This document shows, piece by piece, positions 16,175-24,879 of a stretch of DNA of 64,000 bases; position 1 is the stretch's first letter, and the number at the start of each line of letters is the position of its first letter. Source of the DNA: Endozoicomonas sp. SCSIO W0465 (GTDB lineage: Bacteria > Pseudomonadota > Gammaproteobacteria > Pseudomonadales > Endozoicomonadaceae); the NCBI RefSeq assembly GCF_023716865.1, contig NZ_CP092417.1, positions 5,682,001 to 5,746,000 of the forward strand, in the 5' to 3' direction. The notes beneath the pieces were generated by a model that was given only the letters and a program-made list of their open reading frames with translations, was not told where the DNA came from and made no database searches. The translations under genes and the position numbers were made by a program.

Positions 16175-18217
16175 TTACTTCACATTGGAAATGATATCCC
16201 TGAGCAGGGAATAGATCTTCTGCTGGGCGTTGGACATGGCCTCATAGTTTTGATTATACGTCTGCATCGCCCTTTGCAACTGCACGGTCTGTAGTTGACT
16301 GTTGCCATTGAGATTATCACGTGCATTAATCAGGCTCTTCTTCAAAGCGCCCCACTCTTCAGGGTTCAGCAGACCATTACCACTGGCATCCGGATAGGTA
16401 ATCCTCAAAATATTACCCAGAAGCTCTTTCTCCTTCTGGGTGAGAAACGGTGTGGTGCTGTCAAACTCATTACTGCTTGACTGCCTGAACGCCAGCTTGC
16501 GGGCAAAATACCCTGAAACCTGGCTACTGGAATCATTAGGGTCAGTAGCACTTATTGCCTGGGTACCCCGGCCATCATACTCCCACTGATGCATACCTCC
16601 GGCCTCAAACAGGATGTGGCCATCGTGATTGTTGATATCCAGGCTATGCCGATTGTTCGGACGGGACGGGTCCTCCTCAGCCTCGGCCACTGCCGCATAC
16701 TTATCATAGGAGAATCCCGGCAGAGTACTGGAGGCAGAGATTGACTCTATATTAATGTCTCCTTCATTCTCTGCAAAATCGATGTATGCTTTGAATCTTT
16801 CTGCTGATTGGCTCATCACGCGTTCAAAAAAACCATCAAGACTCTCTCCGTTAACCATTCGGTAGTTATACGATCGGGTATAAGTTTCATTTACCCCATC
16901 AGTATCCTCCAGCGTCAAGTTGAGGGTATAGCCATTAGCCTGCAACTCTCTTTCAAGCCCCTTCCTTTGTTCAGGGGTAAGGTTCATTTTTGCTACGTCA
17001 GATTTCACTCGTAACGTATAATCATTAGTGAATGTCTTGATACTTCCATAATCGTCAGAGTCATAGAAATTCCGGCTTTCACTGATACTTTTGGATGAAA
17101 TGGAACTGGTTGTTTTGCTGGTCGCCGGTACCACTTCCTGATAACTGTACCCGGGAAGTTTAATATAGGTATCGATATACTCTATATCTATTGCGCCTTC
17201 CTCGTCATTGACATAGTTGCGGAAATCCACTTTGGAGCGATCAACGGCACGTTCAATAAATTGGTAGAGTGTTTCATTGGCGTAGGGCTGATAGGTAAAC
17301 GTTTTATTATAATAATCATCCGAATTATCCGATTCACCGAGATGCCAGTAAATGTCCATCCCGCCGTCAGCTTCAATCTGGGCCAGGATAGCCGCCTGCT
17401 CCGCTGGGGACTTTTTCTTAATGGGCCCCTCCCACATGGAGAGTATTCTGCCTGCATGGGTACCATCGATGGTGTTGTAATCATCAGAACCATCATATTC
17501 CCCAGCGGTAAACAGATCGAGTCGAGCAACGTTTACCGTTTGCGTGGTTGTCGTCGCCACAGATGATACCGGATCAGTTGGACTCTCAACGGTAGGGGCT
17601 CCGATGCTTATTGCCCCTTCATCATTGACATTACTGATTTGCATTCCCTGATTATCTCTGGTGATGACAATCCTGGTTATATCCGCCAACCCTCCGGAAA
17701 AGTCTGCGGAGTTGAATGCCGTATCCGGGGCTCCGGCCTTAAAGGTAATCTCAGTACCATCATCCAATATGTAAGTCATGTCATTCATCACAGGAATGCC
17801 GACTTCCAGTGCATCCACCGTGGTTCCCGCTGGCACAGGTATCAATGTACGGTTCTGGTAGATTAACTGATTACCATCACTGTCAAGCAGAGTGAACGTA
17901 TTTCCACCATTACCATCCGGTTTGAAGTTCACCCCGTAACCATTATCAAGCACAATACTGTTACCATTAACCTGCCAGGTCGGGGATGAATAATGCGTTG
18001 TTCCATACTCAGCAACATTAGCCTTACCAATCAACGTATTAACGGCTTCTACATACTGATTACTTTTATCAATTTCATCAATAATTCTTCGAACTTCTGA
18101 GTCCAGCATTTCTCCACGCTCAAGATAAACGGCAGCAATGAAATCCTGCTGACTCATATCTGCTGGATTTAGAGTTTTTACATCATTATTCGTGGTAACG
18201 CCATTAACGTTATTCAT
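16175..18217 (-). CDS. Large acidic protein with internal duplication, EF-hand-like loop and translocator-like C-terminal coil
   Basis: The 680-residue protein has no signal peptide or membrane helix. Residues 80-200 form a beta-rich region (QVNGNSIVLDNGYGVNF, then MTYILDDGTEITF and ITRIVITRDNQGMQI) that weakly recalls DUF1521 autocleavage domains of type III effectors. Residues about 243-360 and 386-505 are a diverged tandem duplication: SPAEQAAILAQIEA aligns with TPEQRKGLERELQA, and LPGYSYQ with LPGFSYD. Residues 610-621 read DASGNGLLNPEE, a complete 12-position EF-hand calcium loop. The last 40 residues (LQRAMQTYNQNYEAMSNAQQ onward) resemble the C-terminal coils of type III secretion tip/filament proteins such as the EspA type. 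A secreted or translocated role is inferred. It follows the 120-residue gene on the same strand, 53 bases downstream, and may be co-transcribed with it. Confidence 0.7.
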   Translation of the reverse strand: MNNVNGVTTNNDVKTLNPADMSQQDFIAAVYLERGEMLDSEVRRIIDEIDKSNQYVEAVNTLIGKANVAEYGTTHYSSPTWQVNGNSIVLDNGYGVNFKPDGNGGNTFTLLDSDGNQLIYQNRTLIPVPAGTTVDALEVGIPVMNDMTYILDDGTEITFKAGAPDTAFNSADFSGGLADITRIVITRDNQGMQISNVNDEGAISIGAPTVESPTDPVSSVATTTTQTVNVARLDLFTAGEYDGSDDYNTIDGTHAGRILSMWEGPIKKKSPAEQAAILAQIEADGGMDIYWHLGESDNSDDYYNKTFTYQPYANETLYQFIERAVDRSKVDFRNYVNDEEGAIDIEYIDTYIKLPGYSYQEVVPATSKTTSSISSKSISESRNFYDSDDYGSIKTFTNDYTLRVKSDVAKMNLTPEQRKGLERELQANGYTLNLTLEDTDGVNETYTRSYNYRMVNGESLDGFFERVMSQSAERFKAYIDFAENEGDINIESISASSTLPGFSYDKYAAVAEAEEDPSRPNNRHSLDINNHDGHILFEAGGMHQWEYDGRGTQAISATDPNDSSSQVSGYFARKLAFRQSSSNEFDSTTPFLTQKEKELLGNILRITYPDASGNGLLNPEEWGALKKSLINARDNLNGNSQLQTVQLQRAMQTYNQNYEAMSNAQQKIYSLLRDIISNVK

Positions 18218-18270
18218 GCTGTTCTCATCCCTGAAAAGCAGTTATTTTTTTATCCCGATCCGTTTAAGGC

Positions 18271-18633
18271 CTATACATATCCCGAGCGTTTTTTAATGGT
18301 ACTTGCTTTCTTCACTTTGCGTTGACTGAGCAGGCTGCTGGCACTACTGAGCTCTTTGCGCTTGGCCGATGCTTCGTCAACCATATTATTTTTAAACTCT
18401 TTGTGAAAATTGAGCAGTTCTTCCCTGGCTTTCTGCTTTTGGCGAGAGGTCCAGTAATCACTATTGATAAAAGCACGTAACTTTTGCCGGTCCATTCCAC
18501 CATTTTTCATAAACGCTTCCTGTTTATCCAGCAACAGTTTCGCCTCGCGAACGGCAGCCTTTGATGCTTCAGAAGCCAGATAGTTGGATTTTTGTAATTT
18601 GGTAATATCTACCAGCCTGAGTTTAAGCGACAT
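18271..18633 (-). CDS. Small basic hypothetical protein, probable partner of the 680-residue protein
   Basis: The 120-residue product is highly charged and helical, with many lysines (KNGGMDRQKLRAF, SRQKQKAREELLNFHKEF) and a basic tail (RKVKKASTIKKRSGYV). It has no signal peptide or membrane segment. It is the upstream gene of a two-gene unit with the 680-residue protein, and the start is supported by a GGGGGGAGG-like ribosome-binding stretch just before ATG 18633. I do not recognise the family. A chaperone or accessory role for the neighbouring protein is possible, but typical type III chaperones are acidic, which argues against that class. Confidence 0.65.
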   Translation of the reverse strand: MSLKLRLVDITKLQKSNYLASEASKAAVREAKLLLDKQEAFMKNGGMDRQKLRAFINSDYWTSRQKQKAREELLNFHKEFKNNMVDEASAKRKELSSASSLLSQRKVKKASTIKKRSGYV

Positions 18634-18864
18634 ACCTCCCCCCGGATAACTTATGACCAGATCATTTTGAAACTCTCTGGATACCTATATCGGTCTGGGA
18701 ACAAATCTGTGTAGGGTCTGTTGACGCTTCAGGATTGCAAAGCCTCATTAAGAAGCATTAACCGGGGGAAGTTGTATCGTGATGGTATTCGATATTGGCG
18801 ACTCAACAGTAAAGTGCCTACAATATCGGCAAACAAGAAGGTTGGCGAAAAGTCCGGAGGCTCT

Positions 18865-19062
18865 ATGGATATTGCTGAGTTAGAAACCTTAATGCTGCAG
18901 GTCTTAATCAGCGGGCTGGTTTTATTTATGGCCTTTATTGTTTATGACCTGGCCAAAAAATCCAATGCGGGAAGATGGGGTACATTTGTACTCTTTGGAG
19001 CTCTTGGCCTTGGTGTCATGGGTTTCCTGATCAAAACCTTTCTTGTCAGGATGATTGCTTAA
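18865..19062 (+). CDS. DUF2788-family small inner-membrane protein
   Basis: I place the start at ATG 18865, because a GGAGG ribosome-binding site ends 4 bases before it and the resulting 65-residue protein matches the family. The open frame continues upstream to 18721 but that extension has no family resemblance. The sequence has two transmembrane helices (LISGLVLFMAFIVYDLAKK and FVLFGALGLGVMGFLIKT). DUF2788 proteins are about 65-75 residues, found in gammaproteobacteria, and have no known function. No operon partner is visible; the next gene is convergent. Confidence 0.85.
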   Translation: MDIAELETLMLQVLISGLVLFMAFIVYDLAKKSNAGRWGTFVLFGALGLGVMGFLIKTFLVRMIA

Positions 19063-19160
19063 CCCCGATATTTCATAAACGTACTCCCGCTCTCGCTTCG
19101 TCCTTTGCCGCTCTAAGGGAGGATCGCAGCAAACGACAGATTACCAGTTGCTTCGTGGTT

Positions 19161-19181
19161 ATGTCATTCCGGTTATGACAT
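19161..19181. terminator. Bidirectional hairpin between convergent genes
   Basis: ATGTCAT and ATGACAT form a perfect 7-bp stem around a 7-base loop, followed by TCTTTAG on the plus side. It lies between the convergent DUF2788 gene and the anion transporter gene, ending 7 bases before the stop of the latter. It may end transcription from both. Confidence 0.5.
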
Positions 19182-19187
19182 CTTTAG

Positions 19188-20636
19188 CTATAAATAGCCT
19201 AGCCAGGACATCCAGGCACTCCCCAAACCCAGCCAAACCAACAGGTATAACGAACTCATTATCAACCCTGCTTTCCACCAGGTGAAAAGTGATACATAAC
19301 CAGCACCATAAAGAATGGGAGCCGGTCCATTCCCGTAATGGGTAACCACAGCACAAATGTTGCTCATATAGGCAAGCATAAGGGCTCCTCCCAGTGGGGG
19401 AACACCAGCACTGAGCATGATCAACAGAAAACCGGCATACATGGCACTGATCTGCGCTGTCGAAGCGGCAAAGAAATAATGGAAAAAGTAGTACAGTCCA
19501 CAAACGGTGATCATCGCCAACCAGGCGGGCAAATCGCCAAACAGGACTCCAACCTGGTCACTGACATAGTTCACTACGCCATAGGCACTGAGGTAATGGG
19601 CCATGGTTATAAATGCCCCAAACCAGATCATGGTATCCCAAGCCCCCTTATTACCGCGAACATCATCCCAGTCCAGTACACCACTCAGGAGCAGAGTGCA
19701 GACCCCCACCATAGCTACCAGTGTCGCTGAAAGACCAAACTGGCGACCAAATATCCAAAGCATAAGAAGAAACAGGAATGTACCGGCCATAATCCATTCA
19801 TTCCTTGTTAAAGCGCCCAGGCGATGGAGTTCATCCTTTGCCACCTTGACGGCCATAGGGGTTTCTTTCAAGTCAGGAGGGATAATGCGATACAGACAAA
19901 GTGGCATCAAGAGAAGACAGACAATACCGGGTAACAATGCCCCCAATGCCCACATAGCCCAGCTCAACTCAATACCTTGAGTACCGGCAAGCTTGACTAC
20001 CAGCGGATTACCCGCCATGGCAGTCAGAAACATGGTGCTGGTAATAGCATTCGCATGGAAGACAATCATTATCAGAAAGGCCCCCATCCTGCTTGCGGTC
20101 GCTCCCGGTTTACTGTCATAAACCGTGGCAATGGATTGCATAATAGGGTACACCACGGCACCGGCGCGAGCGGTAGTGCTGGGCATTGCAGGGGCCAGCA
20201 GCATATCCGTCAGGGTCAGGCCATAACCCAGAGTCAGGGTTTTCCTTCCCATGATGCGCATGAAGCAATAGGCAATTCTGAGCCCAAGCCCGGTTTTTAT
20301 AAACCCCTGAGAGATGAAAAACGCCAGCACCACCAGCCAGGTAACAGGATCACCATAGCCTGCCATTGCTTGCTTGAGTGTCACCGTTTCGGTCAGTCCC
20401 AGGGCGGTCACCCCCATGAGCGTAATTGCAGACATCGGCATCGGGGTAATCATCACCCCCAACAGGGTGCTGATAAAAATAATCAGCATATGCCAACCCT
20501 GCAGTTCCAGACCTTCCGGAGTCGGGAGCAACCAGAGAATTACTCCGAATAGCAATGGTGTTAAAAAACTGAAAACGGATTTCCAATCAGTTGCCCGTTG
20601 CCGAGGCTGTTCACAGCTTACTGGTGGTGTACTCAC
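19188..20636 (-). CDS. DASS-family (SLC13-type) anion:sodium symporter
   Basis: The 482-residue protein is almost entirely hydrophobic, with about 11-12 transmembrane segments. It shows the two-fold repeated architecture of divalent-anion symporters. Recognisable motifs are MPMSAITLMGVTALGL, LAPAMPSTTARAGAVVYPIM (the serine-asparagine/threonine substrate motif region of the first half), HANAITSTMFLTAMAGNP, and in the second half FAASTAQISAMYAGF. The family transports dicarboxylates, tricarboxylates or sulfate with sodium, or by exchange (CitT/TtdT type). The exact substrate cannot be told from the sequence. It is divergent from rluE. Length and topology are normal. Confidence 0.9.
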   Translation of the reverse strand: MSTPPVSCEQPRQRATDWKSVFSFLTPLLFGVILWLLPTPEGLELQGWHMLIIFISTLLGVMITPMPMSAITLMGVTALGLTETVTLKQAMAGYGDPVTWLVVLAFFISQGFIKTGLGLRIAYCFMRIMGRKTLTLGYGLTLTDMLLAPAMPSTTARAGAVVYPIMQSIATVYDSKPGATASRMGAFLIMIVFHANAITSTMFLTAMAGNPLVVKLAGTQGIELSWAMWALGALLPGIVCLLLMPLCLYRIIPPDLKETPMAVKVAKDELHRLGALTRNEWIMAGTFLFLLMLWIFGRQFGLSATLVAMVGVCTLLLSGVLDWDDVRGNKGAWDTMIWFGAFITMAHYLSAYGVVNYVSDQVGVLFGDLPAWLAMITVCGLYYFFHYFFAASTAQISAMYAGFLLIMLSAGVPPLGGALMLAYMSNICAVVTHYGNGPAPILYGAGYVSLFTWWKAGLIMSSLYLLVWLGLGSAWMSWLGYL

Positions 20637-20728
20637 ACAAACCTCTTTTCAAATATGGCTACGGCCACAGTCTAGTCGACAGGTTCTCCAGCATTTATAA
20701 TTCTGACTTTTCTCATCAGTGATTACCC

Positions 20729-21385
20729 ATGCATGCTTCTGTTATACGCCCTTCCCAAAAAAGCCGATTACTGCTTTTTAATAAACCCTACGGTGTGCTA
20801 ACCCAGTTTACCGATCAGGAAGGGCGGCAAACGCTGAAGGATTTCATCAACATTCCCGGCATCTATCCTGCAGGCAGGCTGGATCGGGACAGCGAAGGGT
20901 TATTACTGCTGACGAATAATGGCCAGTTGCAAAACCTGATTGCTTCACCAAAGCACAAGATGCCCAAAACATACTGGGTTCAGGTTGAGGGAATCCCGGA
21001 CTCTCAAGCCTTAGACCATCTTCGTACCAGAATAGTTCTAAACGATGGCCCCATCCTCCCGGCCCAGGCAGAAATTATTGTTTCTCCTGATGTCTGGCGC
21101 AGAGAGCCCCCTATACGGGAAAGAAAGTCGATTCCTGAGTGCTGGATTCAATTAACAATAAAGGAGGGTAGAAACCGTCAGGTAAGAAGGATGACGGCTG
21201 CGATCGGCCATCCAACACTCAGACTGATTCGCTGCCAGATAGGGCCATGGGCAATTGACGACCTCCAGCCAGGCCATTGGCGGGAGTTGGAAATTCCTGC
21301 TTCACTGAAAGACAAACTTAATAAAAACAGATCCAACCGTGTAAAGTGGAAAACATCAGAAAAGCACCGTTACTGGAAGAAATAA
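20729..21385 (+). CDS. rluE: 23S rRNA pseudouridine synthase RluE
   Basis: The 218-residue protein belongs to the RsuA/RluB/E/F branch but lacks an N-terminal S4 domain, as expected for RluE. The catalytic motif is AGRLDRDSEGLLLLT with Asp52. The substrate-binding motifs KTYWVQVEG and ECWIQLTIKEGRNRQVRRM follow in the normal order. It isomerises a uridine in helix 89 of 23S rRNA (U2457 in E. coli). The C-terminal basic tail (about residues 192-218) is longer than usual. Its last 40 bases overlap the start of the VanZ-like gene, in another frame, which indicates translational coupling. Confidence 0.93.
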   Translation: MHASVIRPSQKSRLLLFNKPYGVLTQFTDQEGRQTLKDFINIPGIYPAGRLDRDSEGLLLLTNNGQLQNLIASPKHKMPKTYWVQVEGIPDSQALDHLRTRIVLNDGPILPAQAEIIVSPDVWRREPPIRERKSIPECWIQLTIKEGRNRQVRRMTAAIGHPTLRLIRCQIGPWAIDDLQPGHWRELEIPASLKDKLNKNRSNRVKWKTSEKHRYWKK

Positions 21386-21816
21386 TTCTTCAACACTACT
21401 TACCGGTCAGCAGAGCGGCATTAGCCATAACCCTGACAACGGTCACCATTTTGTCGCTATTACCCGTCAATAATTTCAGTGGTATGGATCTGAGATTCTG
21501 GAGGCTACCGGTTGCTGCTGACAAAATAGCACACTGCATTGCTTTTCTGGTTATTTCCGGTCTGATTGATGGCTTTTGTTATCAGGACAGTTTCAACCTG
21601 AAAAAAGCGTCTATCGCAGTGTTATACGGTATCTGGATTGAGGGCCTGCAATCCCTTACCGACTATCGCCACCTCTCGTTCTGGGATATGGTCGCCAACT
21701 GCATTGGCATTGGTATTTACTGGTTATTGATTCCTGCTTTTAAAATAACGCCTGTGTTAAGAGTTCGCTGGCAGTATAAAGAGAGACTCTCTGAAAAAAT
21801 AACACCCGATCCCTGA
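21346..21816 (+). CDS. VanZ-like family membrane protein
   Basis: The 156-residue protein has about four transmembrane helices and the VanZ-like pattern: DKIAHCIAFLVISGLIDGF (the conserved D-K-x-x-H-x-x-x-F helix) and HLSFWDMVANCIGIGIYWLL (R/H-x-x-x-x-D-x-x-AN-x-x-G). These match small bacterial VanZ-like proteins whose function is not defined, apart from a role in teicoplanin resistance for VanZ itself. It overlaps rluE by 40 bases. An alternative start slightly downstream cannot be excluded, but the N-terminal 24 residues are compatible with a cytosolic lead. Confidence 0.85.
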   Translation: MENIRKAPLLEEIILQHYLPVSRAALAITLTTVTILSLLPVNNFSGMDLRFWRLPVAADKIAHCIAFLVISGLIDGFCYQDSFNLKKASIAVLYGIWIEGLQSLTDYRHLSFWDMVANCIGIGIYWLLIPAFKITPVLRVRWQYKERLSEKITPDP

Positions 21817-21851
21817 AGCTAACCGGGCTCACCTCCACACCCATAATGTGA

Positions 21852-22727
21852 TTAAATTACCTGACTCAGGAAAACCCGCAAACGTTCATTTTCCGGCGCG
21901 TCAAAAAAAACGTCTGGCTCACTGTCAACCAGTAATTCACCGCCATCCATAAACAGAACCCGATCAGCCACTTCACGGGCAAACCCCATCTCATGAGTCA
22001 CCACCACCATGGTTATCCCTTCTCTGGCCAGCTGTTTCATAACATCCAGCACTTCTCCAACCATTTCCGGATCCAGCGCACTGGTGGGTTCATCAAACAA
22101 CATAATCCGCGGCTGCATCGCCAGCGCCCTGGCGATGGCAACACGCTGTTGCTGTCCACCCGAGAGCTGCGGAGGAAAGCTGACAGCCTTATCCAACAAC
22201 CCTACTTTCAGGAGAAGGGATTTTGCCCGCTCTTCGGCTTCAGCACGGCTGATCCCGCGAACCTTCATCGGGGCCAGACAGATATTGTCCATCACTGACA
22301 GATGAGGGAACAGATTAAACGACTGGAACACCATGCCCACCTCTTCCCGGAGCTTATTCACATCCCCGGGGGTGGTCAGTGAGATATCATCAACAACAAT
22401 CTCACCGTCATTAATGGTTTCCAGCTGGTTAAGGGTTCTCAGGAAAGTCGACTTGCCGGAGCCGCTGGGGCCAATGACCACGACGACCTCTCCCTCCCGG
22501 ATAGTCTGATTAATATTCTTCAGGGCATGCACCCCGTTGGGATAGACCTTCTCAACTCCGGTGGCCTGGATAATCCCCGCTGTGGATAAAGTGTCATCAG
22601 CAGATAAAGAGGCATCAGCAGATAAAGAGGCATCTGCGGATGCGGATGCGGATGCGGATGCGGATAAAGAGCCTTCTGCGGATAAAGAACCTTTTGCAGA
22701 TACAAAGCCTTCAGTCTCTGACAGCAT
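21852..22727 (-). CDS. Polar amino-acid ABC transporter ATP-binding protein with a low-complexity N-terminal extension
   Basis: Residues about 51-291 are a complete GlnQ/HisP-type ATPase. It has Walker A GPSGSGKST (86-94), Q-loop MVFQSFNLFPH, signature LSGGQQQR, Walker B IMLFDEPTSALD and the switch histidine in VVVTHEMGF. It drives uptake of a polar amino acid with the permease encoded directly upstream (16-base overlap). Residues 1-48 are an unusual serine-alanine-rich extension made from short repeats, including five hexanucleotide copies coding for Ser-Ala. GlnQ proteins normally start at about residue 51, so the extension is an addition. A shorter product could begin inside, but no internal ATG with a good ribosome-binding site was seen. 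Confidence 0.92.
   Translation of the reverse strand: MLSETEGFVSAKGSLSAEGSLSASASASASADASLSADASLSADDTLSTAGIIQATGVEKVYPNGVHALKNINQTIREGEVVVVIGPSGSGKSTFLRTLNQLETINDGEIVVDDISLTTPGDVNKLREEVGMVFQSFNLFPHLSVMDNICLAPMKVRGISRAEAEERAKSLLLKVGLLDKAVSFPPQLSGGQQQRVAIARALAMQPRIMLFDEPTSALDPEMVGEVLDVMKQLAREGITMVVVTHEMGFAREVADRVLFMDGGELLVDSEPDVFFDAPENERLRVFLSQVI
22636..22665. repeat. Hexanucleotide microsatellite (GCGGAT)5 in the ABC ATPase gene
   Basis: Five perfect tandem copies of GCGGAT lie inside the N-terminal coding region of the ATPase, flanked by looser repeats of an 18-base unit containing GATAAAGAGGCATC (22602-22635). The unit is a multiple of three, so slippage would change linker length without breaking the frame. 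Confidence 0.9.
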
Positions 22728-23540
22728 ATCTCACCTCCAAACGACGAACCAGCCAGGAAAGTGTGGCGGTCAGAATCAGGTACAACAAGGCAACACTGAA
22801 CCATACTTCAAATGGGCTGAATGTCACACTCACTACTTCCCTTCCTGCCTTGGTAAGGTCGGTGAGAGAGATAACGGATACCAGTGAAGAGTCCTTGATC
22901 AAGTTGATAAACTGGCCTGCCAGCGGTGGAAGCACCCTCTTGAACGCCTGGGGCAGAATGATATAGCGCATGGTCATCCCACGGCTCATCCCCAAACTTC
23001 GCCCTGCCTCCATTTGCCCCCGGCTGATTGATTCGATACCAGCACGGATGATTTCTGCCACATAAGCCCCGGTGAATACTGACAGCGCGACCACCCCTGC
23101 GGTGAATCGCTCCAGATCCATAACGGTGCCGATAAAGAAATAGACAATAAAGATTTGCACCAGCAGGGGCGTTCCCCTTACCAGCTCGACATAAACGGTA
23201 GCAAGGTGCCGCAGTGCCGGATTTGGGGATATCCGCGCCAGGCCTGCCAGTGCCCCAAGAAGAATCGCAAAAACAATGGACACCAGTGAAAGCTTGATAG
23301 TCATCCAGAGCCCGTTGGCTAACGGCCCTGGCTGCCAGTAATAGTTAACCGCCAACAGATCACCCTCGAAGATCAGATCACCATCCCCGATAGCTATTTC
23401 CTGATACCCGGTAACCGTAACACGCTCACGGCCATCAATATCACTGACGAGTGTCAGCTCTGCTCTTTCGTTATTTTCCTTACTTAACTCAATAGTGCCA
23501 TCAAACTCCGCACGAAGTTCATCGCGGGCCTGATAAACAA
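22711..23540 (-). CDS. Polar amino-acid ABC transporter permease, 5' end lost at a MITE
   Basis: The membrane part (from about 23355 to the stop) is a standard His/Glu/Gln-type permease with GPLANGLWMTIKLSLVS at its start. The ATPase-contact EAA motif reads EAGRSLGMSRGMTMRYIILP. The reading frame stays open upstream for another 62 codons to the MITE edge at 23540. This part (VYQARDELRAEFDGTIEL...) is hydrophilic and looks periplasmic. It could be the linker of a fusion between a substrate-binding domain and the permease, as in GlnP-type proteins. No start codon with a ribosome-binding site was seen in it. The MITE therefore probably removed the 5' part. A TTG at 23355 could in principle still start the permease domain. 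Confidence 0.8.
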
Positions 23541-23700
23541 GGCTCTATTTTGATTACGAACTGCTCTACAGTGAAAACTGACTGTAGGTCACGAAAAACA
23601 AGGATTGGGCAACATTACCGGACAATATGCTGACAACCTTTGTAGATAAAGGGCTTCAGCAATGTTCAACCCAGTAGCAGTCTGAAATCCTACAAGAGCC
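23541..23700. mobile_element. 160-bp MITE, copy 1 (IS1595-like ends)
   Basis: The sequence begins GGCTCT and ends AGAGCC and differs by one base from the copy at 55220-55379. Its two ends are related imperfect inverted repeats, and resemble the right end of the IS1595 remnant at 55478. It has no coding capacity. The flanks here (ATAAACAA and TAAATTTT) are not a duplication, so a rearrangement followed insertion. It truncates the ABC permease gene. Confidence 0.8.
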
Positions 23701-24171
23701 TAAATTTTTTCCGACACGTTCCCGGAGGGAAGCACTGTTCCTTTGGGCTTGAAAGTTCATATGTAACATCCTTGTTTACGGCTGTACGACTTGAATCCGG
23801 TAATCCCCGGGCTCAGGCCTTCCTGACGAATAGGCCAGAGGTTTAATGCACTGGATTCACGGTGGGCGGGACAACAGAAACCGCAATATGAGGAAGGACA
23901 ACAAAATCTTCATCGCTTACGGAATGAGCTTAGGCGGGAATCAGAGGGGAATTTTCGCGGGCTATAGAAAGATGACTGTGAACGGATGAATTGACGATTT
24001 TCTGTTATGGGCGGTGGTGGGCTGATTTTTTTTCCAGTCACTTTTATAGTCTGCATAACATTTGGTAATGCACGATTATTTTTTGACAGGGCTGGTAATT
24101 GGCACAATAGTTACCGGATGATTTTGTATGCGCCGGTTCACTCCTGCTCCTTCTGGTAACGCTTTTCTCTT
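23701..24171. other. Intergenic region with no supported gene
   Basis: No convincing open frame or RNA was seen. A short minus-strand frame starts at ATG 23759 after AAGGATG and runs into the MITE after 20 codons. It might be the beginning of the truncated gene on the other side, but the sequence is too short to judge. Confidence 0.4.
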
Positions 24172-24879
24172 ATGATTTCCAACCCTCCCCAACATATCGC
24201 CATCATTATGGATGGTAATAATCGCTGGGCCCGGCGCAGTCTGCTGCCAGCGCTTTCCGGCCATCGTGCGGCTATTAATACGGTGCGGGATGTGATCAAA
24301 CGGTGTCGGGAGCTGGGTATTCCCTGGCTAACCCTGTTTGCCTTTTCCAGTGAAAACTGGCGGCGCCCGGCGGATGAGGTCAGCGGCCTGATGCAGCTGT
24401 TGCTTAATGCCCTGGAGAAGGAGGCTGGGAAACTGGAGCAGCACGATATCTGCCTGAAAATTATTGGTGACTGTTCAGCGTTAAGCCCGCAGATTCAGGC
24501 CGCCATTGGGCGTTGTGAAGCCAAAACCGCTAAATGCAGGGCGATGACACTGATGGTGGCGGTAAATTATGGCGGCCAGTGGGATCTTACTCGTGCTTTC
24601 AGAAGGTTGGCGGCGGTGGTTAAGGCTGAGGATCTTGAGCCGGAGAGTATTCAGCCCGGACAGATTGAGGAATACCTGGCTACGGAGGATGCACCACCGG
24701 TGGATTTGCTGATTCGTACCAGCGGTGAAAAGCGGATCAGTAACTTTTTGTTGTGGCAGTGTGCTTATGCGGAGTTTTACTTCTGTGACACGTTGTGGCC
24801 CGATTTTACGGCTCAGGATCTTGATGGGGCTATTGCTGATTTTCAGGGGCGGGAGCGGCGGTTTGGGCGGAGTGAGTAA
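24172..24879 (+). CDS. Isoprenyl transferase, UppS-like (cis-prenyltransferase)
   Basis: The 235-residue protein has all five cis-prenyltransferase regions. HIAIIMDGNNRWA carries catalytic Asp14, ALSGHRAAINTVRDV is region II, LTLFAFSSENWRRP region III, and RTSGEKRISNFLLWQ with CDTLWPDF the C-terminal regions. The DGNGRW consensus is DGNNRW here (Gly to Asn17). It would condense isopentenyl units to make undecaprenyl diphosphate or a shorter chain. Housekeeping uppS normally sits with dxr and cdsA. This gene stands alone between a disrupted ABC locus and a toxin-antitoxin island, so it may be a second copy with a special role. No clear ribosome-binding site precedes the ATG. Confidence 0.87.
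   Translation: MISNPPQHIAIIMDGNNRWARRSLLPALSGHRAAINTVRDVIKRCRELGIPWLTLFAFSSENWRRPADEVSGLMQLLLNALEKEAGKLEQHDICLKIIGDCSALSPQIQAAIGRCEAKTAKCRAMTLMVAVNYGGQWDLTRAFRRLAAVVKAEDLEPESIQPGQIEEYLATEDAPPVDLLIRTSGEKRISNFLLWQCAYAEFYFCDTLWPDFTAQDLDGAIADFQGRERRFGRSE

Noticed and set aside
17188..17566. Open frames opposite the 680-residue gene and in many other places on the strand opposite long genes
   Set aside because: They are frame shadows of strongly supported genes, without ribosome-binding sites or family patterns.
18721..18864. N-terminal extension of the DUF2788 protein from 18721
   Set aside because: No ribosome-binding site or similarity; GGAGG before ATG 18865 and the family length fix the start.
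22520..22966. Histidine-proline and Arg-Met rich frames over the hexanucleotide repeats
   Set aside because: They arise from reading the repeat in other frames; the ABC ATPase frame explains the region.
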